Shown in pieces: positions 1-5,760 of a stretch of DNA of 9,508 bases (position 1 is the stretch's first letter; every line of letters begins with the position of its first letter). Made by a program: the position numbers and the translations under genes. The stretch comes from Planctomycetota bacterium (GTDB lineage: Bacteria > Planctomycetota > PUPC01 > JACPCR01). Below the pieces are notes generated by a model. It ran no database searches and was not told the origin of the DNA. It saw only the letters and a program-made list of their open reading frames with translations. The stretch lies in the NCBI GenBank assembly GCA_030740295.1, contig JASLXP010000586.1, forward strand, positions 1 to 9,508. Reading direction: 5' to 3'.

Positions 1-321
1 ATTTGGCTTGATGCCGTACGCCGCGCCGAAGAATGAGAGGTATTCGGTCACGGTCATCTCATCGTAGATGCCAAAGAAATCGGGCATGTAACCGATGCTC
101 TGCCGCACTCTGTGGCCTGCGGTCTTGACGGAATGTCCGTCCACCCATGCGCTGCCGCCGTCGGGCTGAAGCAGCGTTGCGAGTATCTTGATGGTCGTCG
201 TTTTGCCGGCACCGTTGGGGCCGATGAAACCGAACAGGTCGCCCTCTGCGATATCGAGATTGAGATCTCTTACAGCGACCAGGTTCTTGTATTTCTTCCT
301 CAGACTCCTGATCTTGATCAT
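1..321 (-). CDS. ABC transporter ATP-binding protein (N-terminal 107 residues, cut by window edge)
   Basis: The nucleotide-binding subunit of an ABC transporter, which hydrolyses ATP at the inner face of the cytoplasmic membrane. The visible part starts MIKIRSLRKKYKNLVAVRDL and has a perfect Walker A motif, GPNGAGKTTT, at residues 34-43. The Q-loop region reads IGYMPDFFGIYDEMTV (about 76-91), with Asp where Gln is usual, a form I recall in some ABC-2-type ATPases. The signature motif, Walker B and H-loop lie beyond the window. The start is well supported: GAGG sits 7 nt upstream, inside the end of the preceding gene, and the ATG overlaps that gene's TGA as ATGA, so the two genes are probably translationally coupled. 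The ABC assignment is firm; the substrate is unknown. The upstream GATase1-like membrane protein suggests an ABC-2-type export or envelope system, which is inference. Confidence 0.95.
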   Translation of the reverse strand, partial: MIKIRSLRKKYKNLVAVRDLNLDIAEGDLFGFIGPNGAGKTTTIKILATLLQPDGGSAWVDGHSVKTAGHRVRQSIGYMPDFFGIYDEMTVTEYLSFFGAAYGIKPN

Positions 322-2267
322 GGATGATCCTCGACTTTGACGATGGCCCGAACGTAGGCATCCTGCCTTTCTCTTTCGGGGGTGACACCTTCGATTTTAA
401 GACGCGCCTTCAGCTCTGTCTTGCCGACGAAGATGACGCGCTTTCGGTTATTTCGACCTGGGATGAGATCCGCATGGTTGATCGAATTAATTCGAGGTGG
501 ACGAAAAATTCGGCTTCCGGTTTTTGGATTCCTGATAAGGAAAGGATGAGTACTGATATCCGACGACGCTCTGCCGGTCGAGCCAGGATTCGGAGGGGGC
601 GCCGCCGGTCCGAATCGGTAGTAGTCCATCACCTGGAATGCATACACGCTCATTGACCGTCTACTTCTCGATATCTCAGGCAGGATTTCCACCTCGTCTC
701 CTGCTGTCATCTCGGGCACTTGAAAAATTTTATTGTTCATGAGCAGATGCCCATCACTGAAATGCATCGCAGTCCCGTTCACGAGCTGTGCTACCTTTTT
801 CAAATTTGTGGTTTCAACATATCGAAGGACGAGCTCTCCAGAAAACTCGTCTGAGAAATGCAACTGTACGCGCTTCCGGCTCCATTGCTGGACCGGTAGG
901 TCGAGGACGGATGTGTCCTCATCGAAACTCAGCCGGCTTGAGTCATCGTAGTGATTCTGCATGTATTCAGGGCCAGGCCCTATCCAGCACTGGCTGGGGC
1001 CACTCATTTTCAAACGTCCGGCCCTAGGACTGAACAACAGGCTGTATTCATGGAAGCGCGCCTTCCCGTCAGGTAACGCGTCGATCAAGGTGACTGTGTT
1101 GCCCCGGAATTGTCCGCCTTTAGCCGTGATGGCCCACCAGCAGGTATAGCCGATGGTGCCTGCGACGATCAGCGGGAAGGTGACCCATGTCAGATGGCTG
1201 CGTCGCACTTTCTTCAAGAGGAAGTAATCACCCGGCCCGATGACGAGCGTATAGATCAGAAGGAACAGCAGAATGCTTCCGAACCTGACTGCACGGACAC
1301 GGCTGAACTGCTGCAGGGAGTTCCAGAATTGCGTTGTCTTCGATAACTTGGTTCCGGCCTGAGTTTTCGTCTGCAGTTCCTGGCATCCGAGCACACGATC
1401 CCACACGTAGTCTATGCCCTTCCAATTGTGGAAAAGCCTGCTTCCAGGATCAAAACCCAGAATCGTCACAAGGCCAAGACCGGCATCGCTGGAGGCCCAC
1501 ATGGTGTCCACATCATCTCCCAGCCTCCAGCATTGGCCTTGACCACCGAGTGGCTCTTTCCCGCTGAGCGAGCTCAACACCTGCCAGTCCGTTCGTTCAT
1601 AGGATTCCGCCGGCAGCGCGGGCATGAGCTCTGCGATCGGTGAGCTGGCGATTCGTTTCCAACCCTCCCCGGGGATGACGACCAGTTCGCCGCCGAACTT
1701 TACCCATTCTCTGAGTGCCCTCGTGCGTGAGGGCGTGAGTTTATCGAAATCGGGATCGACCCAGATAAGAACATCCATGGCATCGTAGGCGCGAATATCG
1801 CCCGGCAGCTCGTCTCGCGACAGGTGAACGAATCTCAGCCACTGAAGCGGGTCGTTCATGAACGGTTTCTGCAGCCTGCCCAGGATCGCCACCGTGGTCG
1901 TATGTTCCTGGATTTCAGTTCTGAGCGCGGGTGGGGTGATGTCCTGGATGGCGCCATCGGCTGAACGAAACTCGAGCCGGTCATTCGAAGAATACAACCA
2001 GACGTAAAACGGCACCAGCATCTGGCTGCCGGCTCTGACATCGATGGATTTGGCGACCAGCCGGTTACCATTCCTTCCCTTGTATTTGAGGGTGCCCTTG
2101 CAGGCTGTCCCGCCCGTTTTGATGTTTACCCAAATCGTATTCCACTTATTGTAGCGGACCTGATAACCCAGCCAGTATTCCGTGGTAATTGAGAGCTCTT
2201 TGTCGGACGCAGGCTCCGCACAGACAGAGGACGCAATCAGGAACAGTGGAAAGAGTCTTGAAGCCAT
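318..2267 (-). CDS. Exported/membrane protein with GATase1-like domain, partner of ABC ATPase
   Basis: A 649-residue envelope protein of unproven function. Residues 1-17 form a signal peptide (MASRLFPLFLIASSVCA), followed by a beta-rich domain to about 120. Residues about 122-292 resemble the class I glutamine-amidotransferase-like fold seen in membrane proteins next to ABC-2 ATPases: YDAMDVLIWVDPDFDKL (161-177) and LREWVKFGGELVVIPGEGW (185-203). No catalytic Cys-His-Glu triad is evident, so it is probably a structural or binding domain. Two membrane helices follow (about 328-350 and 359-381) around the turn IGPGDYFLLKKVRR (343-356), a hallmark I recall from this family. A soluble beta-rich tail ends at 649. 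The start at 2267 is chosen for the signal peptide; the frame extends upstream only through an implausible TTG start at 2372 and an ATG at 2318. No Shine-Dalgarno site is visible. The stop overlaps the ABC ATPase start (ATGA), so the two should form one complex. Confidence 0.85.
   Translation of the reverse strand: MASRLFPLFLIASSVCAEPASDKELSITTEYWLGYQVRYNKWNTIWVNIKTGGTACKGTLKYKGRNGNRLVAKSIDVRAGSQMLVPFYVWLYSSNDRLEFRSADGAIQDITPPALRTEIQEHTTTVAILGRLQKPFMNDPLQWLRFVHLSRDELPGDIRAYDAMDVLIWVDPDFDKLTPSRTRALREWVKFGGELVVIPGEGWKRIASSPIAELMPALPAESYERTDWQVLSSLSGKEPLGGQGQCWRLGDDVDTMWASSDAGLGLVTILGFDPGSRLFHNWKGIDYVWDRVLGCQELQTKTQAGTKLSKTTQFWNSLQQFSRVRAVRFGSILLFLLIYTLVIGPGDYFLLKKVRRSHLTWVTFPLIVAGTIGYTCWWAITAKGGQFRGNTVTLIDALPDGKARFHEYSLLFSPRAGRLKMSGPSQCWIGPGPEYMQNHYDDSSRLSFDEDTSVLDLPVQQWSRKRVQLHFSDEFSGELVLRYVETTNLKKVAQLVNGTAMHFSDGHLLMNNKIFQVPEMTAGDEVEILPEISRSRRSMSVYAFQVMDYYRFGPAAPPPNPGSTGRASSDISTHPFLIRNPKTGSRIFRPPRINSINHADLIPGRNNRKRVIFVGKTELKARLKIEGVTPERERQDAYVRAIVKVEDHP
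329..332 (-). promoter_or_regulatory. Shine-Dalgarno site of the ABC ATPase gene
   Basis: GAGG on the minus strand, 7 nt before the ATG at 321, within the last codons of the membrane-protein gene. It is the clearest ribosome-binding site in the window and fixes the start of the ATPase. Its position and the ATGA overlap point to translational coupling. Confidence 0.65.
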
Positions 2268-2431
2268 CCGGTCAGTTTGTGGTCGGTAAAGTGGAGGCGC
2301 GTCCTGCGCGTAATCCATGCCTCGTGCACTTGGACGATCTGCACACCTTTGCAAACCAGATAATCCGTGCAAGCCGCGGACTTGTCATTACTAAGTTGGT
2401 CGGTTCTGGCAAGAACAGAAGGAAGGATCAG

Positions 2432-2461
2432 TTCATTCCTTTGCGCTCTTGGTGCCTCTGC
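2432..2461 (-). repeat. Dispersed intergenic repeat, copy 1
   Basis: On the minus strand this reads GCAGAGGCACCAAGAGCGCA, then AAGGAATGAA. It matches 7811-7841 at about 27 of 31 aligned positions, with one single-base gap. It lies just after the stop of the DUF481-like gene, in the 211-nt spacer before the membrane-protein gene. I recall similar GCAGAGG-type sequences in spacers of many environmental bacterial genomes; function unknown. Nothing else in the 2268-2478 spacer could be recognised. Confidence 0.7.
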
Positions 2462-2478
2462 CGCGTAAGTACTGTCCG

Positions 2479-3504
2479 TCAGAACGAATAACCGAACGTC
2501 AAGATCAGGTTCTTGTCTGTGCCGCTTGTGCCCGTTGGGGGCTTGTTATCGTAATCGAGTTGGTGGATGAGTGAGACTTTCCACTGTGCGGAGAGCTTGG
2601 TGGCGAGCCCGGTTTCGGCCTTCATGAGGTAATCACTGAAATCATCAAAGGTAGGCTTGAATTCGATATCTTCGGTGAAATAGAGGCTGCCAATAATCCG
2701 CCAGGAAACATGGCCGCCCACGACAAGCCCGAACTCGCCTTCATCCTCGGATGTCTCGAAGAAGGAATCGATGCGGGTCAAACCGAGGTCACCCGAGATT
2801 GAGTAGCGGGGCTGCGTGATAAATTTCTGCGAAAGGCCGAGCTGCTCTTCGACACGCAGGTCCAGGTCGCTGAATTCATCAAAAGCGACTCGTTCGAGGA
2901 AGAAGACTGAAGTCTTTTCCAGGAACAGGCTGTCATACCTGCCTTCGAGCTGGCCGCGGCGGGCAGTGATTTCTTCGTTTTCCTTTTTGTAGAGATAGTC
3001 TGCTTTGATAGAGAGCGGATCCTTGAATCCACCAGCCATGACTTCGGACAGGGTGGCCTTTCCACGGACAAAGAAGGATTCGGTGTTTGTATTACCGGAT
3101 GTGCTGCTGATGCCGACGTCGATTCCTCCGCTGAATTGCTGACCCTGGGCAGAGATGGCAGCCTGTAGTGAGGCGAGAGTTTCGATGGAGTCGAACTGGT
3201 CGGCGGCGATAGCGTTGAGTGGGTCTTTTCCGACCAGGTTGGTGCTGTTGCCCTGGGGTGTGAGCCGGCCGACTTTCGCGTCCTGCCCTTTGACCTTGAC
3301 GTTCATATCGGTCTCACCACTTAGAGACGCGATATCACTGGTGCTGATCTGCACCGTGCCCAGGGCGGCCGTTTTAAACGTAAGTTTGCCGCCCCCGAGC
3401 TTGAGGATTTCGCCGGTGAGCTTGTCGCCGTTCTTGAAATTAACCGTATCTGCGGAAAGGGAAGCGGCCAGTGTCAGAGTAATGATAAATGCATGGAACC
3501 TCAT
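2479..3504 (-). CDS. DUF481-like outer-membrane beta-barrel protein
   Basis: A 341-residue predicted outer-membrane protein. Residues 1-18 are a signal peptide (MRFHAFIITLTLAASLSA). Residues 20-62 hold a small beta domain, VNFKNGDKLTGEILKLGGGK then LTFKTAALGTVQIS, of the type often found before DUF481 barrels. From about 125 to the end there are alternating amphipathic strands, beginning GGIDVGISSTSGNTNTESFF (126-145), a typical DUF481 opening, and ending ILTFGYSF with the terminal Phe recognised by the barrel-assembly machinery. The family includes E. coli YdiY, whose role is poorly defined; a porin or structural role is possible. A purine-rich stretch (AGAGAG) a few nt before the ATG may serve as ribosome-binding site. 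It lies 211 nt upstream of the ABC-linked membrane gene on the same strand; co-transcription is uncertain because a repeat intervenes. Confidence 0.85.
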   Translation of the reverse strand: MRFHAFIITLTLAASLSADTVNFKNGDKLTGEILKLGGGKLTFKTAALGTVQISTSDIASLSGETDMNVKVKGQDAKVGRLTPQGNSTNLVGKDPLNAIAADQFDSIETLASLQAAISAQGQQFSGGIDVGISSTSGNTNTESFFVRGKATLSEVMAGGFKDPLSIKADYLYKKENEEITARRGQLEGRYDSLFLEKTSVFFLERVAFDEFSDLDLRVEEQLGLSQKFITQPRYSISGDLGLTRIDSFFETSEDEGEFGLVVGGHVSWRIIGSLYFTEDIEFKPTFDDFSDYLMKAETGLATKLSAQWKVSLIHQLDYDNKPPTGTSGTDKNLILTFGYSF

Positions 3505-3554
3505 GGTGCTCTCTCTGAAGTTAAGGCTGAAGATGGATTACTGCGGGTCGGCGC

Positions 3555-3582
3555 ATTCTAAACTTGCTTGCCTGCTTGGAAA
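3555..3582 (-). promoter_or_regulatory. Possible sigma70-type promoter of the DUF481-like gene
   Basis: On the minus strand, TTTCCA (3582-3577) and TAGAAT (3560-3555) are separated by 16 nt and lie about 50 nt upstream of the start codon. The -10 box matches 5 of 6 consensus bases and the -35 box 4 of 6. Such matches occur by chance, so this is only a candidate. Confidence 0.22.
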
Positions 3583-3615
3583 CCAGTTTTGGAAGAGGTG
3601 GACAGAGTATGGAGG

Positions 3616-3666
3616 TGGAATGATGGAATAATTGAATGATGGACAGATGGAATGATGGAATAATGG
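3616..3666 (+). repeat. Octamer tandem array (TGGAATGA-type)
   Basis: Six head-to-tail 8-mers without gaps: TGGAATGA, TGGAATAA, TTGAATGA, TGGACAGA, TGGAATGA, TGGAATAA, then TGG. Units 1-2 equal units 5-6, suggesting a higher-order duplication. The array lies between two divergently transcribed genes and is followed by an inverted arm at 3681-3711. The same 11-mer, TGGAATGATGG, recurs in the array at 9023-9154. Confidence 0.9.
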
Positions 3667-3680
3667 TTCGTAGTGACCCA

Positions 3681-3711
3681 ATTCCACTCAACCCACCATT
3701 CCACTTTCCAC
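3681..3711 (-). repeat. Inverted arm of the octamer array, reaching the prepilin start codon
   Basis: This stretch carries the octamer motif in the opposite orientation. CCACCATTCCA at 3693-3703 is the reverse complement of TGGAATGATGG (3648-3658) with one mismatch, and further ATTCCAC and TTCCAC pieces flank it. It ends directly before the ATG at 3712, replacing any Shine-Dalgarno site. A folded transcript would place the start codon at the edge of a hairpin. Confidence 0.65.
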
Positions 3712-4632
3712 ATGACACCCCGGAGGCAATCCGGCCTCTCACTCACTGAGTTAATGGCGGTCACGCTGATCATACTGATCATCATTTCGCTCCTGTTCCC
3801 CGTCATCGGGTTCGTGCGTGACAAGAGCCGGCTTGCAGGTTGCATGAGCAACCTCATGCAGATCAATGCCGGTCTGATTCAGTATTCGAATGACCAGAAC
3901 ATTTACCCGGCACAGGGCGCGGATCTAAAGGATGAGCTCAGCCAGTATGTCCCCGCGGCCGGCTTCAAGTGCCCCGACGATGAAGAGGAAGGCGAAGACA
4001 GCTATTCCCTGTTCTACGTTTCCCGCCATGAAGAAGACGATGCAGACAGCCTGATGCTGGCCTGCCCTCGGCACTTCGGTTTTGAGAAGAGTCTCAATAT
4101 GACTATCGGGTCAGGTGCCACATCCGCGGGCATGCTGATCATCCACAAAACCCACATCACTGGCGACGAGGAAATTTCAGCGGGCGAGCTGGTCAGCGAT
4201 GGTGCCGGCCTGCAGTTCGGCGAAGATATTGTCATCAGCCCGGCACGGGGGCAGCCGGCGATGCTCCCTGTCACGGGATTTACTGCTCCAGGTGGCCTTC
4301 GGCACATTCTGGTGAGCATCACGCAGACCAGCGATGGCAAGATTACCGCGACAGTCGCGCCGGGGGCAAAGGCATTGGTCGAGATCGCCACCCATGCCGG
4401 CCTGATTTCTACCAGGGGCGCAGAACTCAGTGTGACCGTCACCCCGCCTTTTGGACTGGACACCTCCTATATCACGGAAGTGACCGTGACTTCCGGCTCA
4501 GCGATTCTGACACCTGCGGCATACTGCCGGATTGATGAACTCCCTGGCGGGTTCAAAGTTTCAAAGGATGAAGACACCGCGTATCTGGCCCTCCAATTGA
4601 AGGCCAGCGAGACGGCGAAGATGGCGAGGTAG
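3712..4632 (+). CDS. Prepilin-like protein with C-terminal FecR-like domain (paralogue 1)
   Basis: A 306-residue protein with a class III (type IV prepilin/pseudopilin) leader. Residues 1-8 end in Gly, followed by LSLTELMAVTLIILIIISLL: cleavage after Gly8 leaves Glu at mature position +5, the canonical residue. The hydrophobic helix spans about 9-34. A central region (about 60-130) holds FKCPDD (85-90), DSYSLFYVSR (96-105) and LACPRHF (116-122), matching the next gene. Residues about 198-285 look like a FecR domain: GAKALVEIATHAGLISTRGA then ELSVTV, and EVTVTSGSAILTP. It is likely processed by a prepilin peptidase and held in the inner membrane or assembled into a pseudopilus; the FecR part would be extracytoplasmic. 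ATG 3712 is chosen over in-frame GTG 3673 because the extra 13 codons are translated repeat. No Shine-Dalgarno site. Prepilin assignment is strong; the FecR assignment is by pattern only. Confidence 0.8.
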   Translation: MTPRRQSGLSLTELMAVTLIILIIISLLFPVIGFVRDKSRLAGCMSNLMQINAGLIQYSNDQNIYPAQGADLKDELSQYVPAAGFKCPDDEEEGEDSYSLFYVSRHEEDDADSLMLACPRHFGFEKSLNMTIGSGATSAGMLIIHKTHITGDEEISAGELVSDGAGLQFGEDIVISPARGQPAMLPVTGFTAPGGLRHILVSITQTSDGKITATVAPGAKALVEIATHAGLISTRGAELSVTVTPPFGLDTSYITEVTVTSGSAILTPAAYCRIDELPGGFKVSKDEDTAYLALQLKASETAKMAR

Positions 4633-4738
4633 TAAGACCGTTCGCGCACTCGATTGACCTGTGTTGGACAAATCCCCAGCCTTGGGTGACGATCTGTTTA
4701 TTACTGGCGGCAGCCGTTCTTGAGGCAGTTATTTCAGA

Positions 4739-5614
4739 ATGCGATCATCAGGAAACCAGAGCACTCGCAGCGGTTTTACCGTGCTGGAGATGGTCGTTGC
4801 CGGCTCCATTATTATCTTGCTGATGGCGATTGCGGTTCCGTTTTTTATGAGGGCGAGACAGCAATCCAAACTCGTCCAGTGCGTCTCAAACGTCCGTGGA
4901 CTGGCACGTGGCCTGAATCTGTATCGTGAGATTCAGGCTGGCGTGCTGCCGCCAATGGCAGCGGATCTGAGACAGTCGCTCAGCGGACAGATCGACAGTC
5001 CGGACGCTTTCCTATGCCCGGAGGACCTCGCATCCGCGACGGACAGTTACAGCATCTACTACGTGTCGCGTAGACGCGAGAGCCCGGATGTCTACGTGCT
5101 CGGCTGCGGCCGGCATTTCGATGGCAAGAAAGTCGTTGAAATGCTGCTGGATGGGACCGTCCTGAGCGGCTACAGCGGGAAAGTGCAAACAGATGCCAAT
5201 GGTCCGCTGAGAGTCGTTCCGCCGACTACACAGGTTTCCGACGGCATGCTCTTTATGGCGGACGGAACGAAGGTGGACATGAAGAACAGCATCAGAGTCG
5301 ATTTTCTTCAGTCCTTCCTGGAAGAGAGGAACAGCTATCACGTGCTCAGGATTCCGATGAGCTCCTACGGCAGACTGGAGATCGAGATCGCCGCAGGTGC
5401 GCGACTGGACGTGGTGACCCCGTCAGCGAACATCCGTGCGCAAGGCGGCGTGTTCACCGTGGATACCGGTCTAAGCCCGATAGAGGGTCTGAATCACAAC
5501 TATTCGCTCGTGAAGGTCACTACGGGCAAGGTCGAAGTCACCCCCATTGTCAAAGGCCGCGTGATGGAACTGGTGACAGGTAAGAAAAGGACGTTTATAG
5601 GAGCTGCGGATTAA
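4739..5614 (+). CDS. Prepilin-like protein with C-terminal FecR-like domain (paralogue 2)
   Basis: A 291-residue paralogue of the preceding gene. The leader ends at Gly12 and continues FTVLEMVVAGSIIILLMAIA, with Phe at mature +1 and Glu at +5, the textbook prepilin signature. The central region has FLCPED (91-96), DSYSIYYVSR (102-111) and LGCGRHF (121-127), aligned with paralogue 1. His126 followed by Asp138-Gly139 gives an H-X11-DG pattern, reminiscent of the H-X9-DG motif of DUF1559-type prepilins. The C-terminus (about 201-283) reads as FecR: GARLDVVTPSANIRAQGG then VFTVDT, SLVKVTTGKVEVTP and GRVMELVTGKKRTF. It starts 106 nt after paralogue 1 and is probably in the same operon. A GAGG lies 13 nt before the ATG, further than usual. 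Its role may be a minor pseudopilin or surface/periplasmic binding protein; this is inference. Confidence 0.82.
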   Translation: MRSSGNQSTRSGFTVLEMVVAGSIIILLMAIAVPFFMRARQQSKLVQCVSNVRGLARGLNLYREIQAGVLPPMAADLRQSLSGQIDSPDAFLCPEDLASATDSYSIYYVSRRRESPDVYVLGCGRHFDGKKVVEMLLDGTVLSGYSGKVQTDANGPLRVVPPTTQVSDGMLFMADGTKVDMKNSIRVDFLQSFLEERNSYHVLRIPMSSYGRLEIEIAAGARLDVVTPSANIRAQGGVFTVDTGLSPIEGLNHNYSLVKVTTGKVEVTPIVKGRVMELVTGKKRTFIGAAD

Positions 5615-5644
5615 TCAGCATGGCAAGTGTTGAGTCTCATGTGC

Positions 5645-5728
5645 GATTCTGGATTCTGGATACTGGATACTGGATTCAGGATTCAAGCTTTTGAATCCTG
5701 AATCTTGCTGAATCCTGAATCTTGAACC
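5645..5728. repeat. Heptamer tandem array with inverted second half
   Basis: Six gapless 7-mers run from 5645 to 5686: GATTCTG, GATTCTG, GATACTG, GATACTG, GATTCAG, GATTCAA. After a GCTT loop the same motif continues in the opposite orientation: TTGAATC, CTGAATC, a 3-nt insertion, CTGAATC, CTGAATC, TTGAACC. The element fills most of the gap between two convergent genes. The arrangement resembles the heptameric STRR repeats known from heterocystous cyanobacteria, although the unit is different. Confidence 0.9.
5673..5704. terminator. Perfect 14-bp hairpin between convergent genes (possible bidirectional terminator)
   Basis: GATTCAGGATTCAA, loop GCTT, TTGAATCCTGAATC: a perfect 14-bp stem with a 4-nt loop, made by the last heptamers of the array and their inverted copies. 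It sits 58 nt after the prepilin paralogue 2 stop and 56 nt after the moeA stop, so it could end transcription from both sides. It lacks a clean U-tract and is AT-rich, so classical intrinsic termination is not certain. Confidence 0.5.
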
Positions 5729-5736
5729 TTTCAAGA
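5720..5736. terminator. Second small hairpin near the moeA end
   Basis: TCTTGAA, loop CCT, TTCAAGA: a 7-bp stem with a 3-nt loop, 24 nt beyond the moeA stop on its downstream side. It may assist termination of the minus-strand operon or be a by-product of the repeat array. Confidence 0.3.
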
Positions 5737-5760
5737 ACTTGTTCCAGACATGTCACTCAA

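Noticed and set aside
2268..2372. N-terminal extension of the ABC-linked membrane protein
   Set aside because: It needs a TTG start and would bury a clear signal peptide that begins at 2267.
3155..3631. Plus-strand frame of 158 codons opposite the DUF481-like gene
   Set aside because: Antisense of a gene with a signal peptide and a barrel ending in Phe; the frame runs on into the repeat array.
3673..3711. GTG start giving prepilin paralogue 1 thirteen more residues
   Set aside because: The extra residues are encoded by the inverted repeat arm, and the ATG at 3712 already gives a normal short prepilin leader.
3558..3866. Minus-strand open frames across the octamer array, antisense to the prepilin gene start
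   Set aside because: Low-complexity repeat translation joined to the antisense of a well-supported gene.
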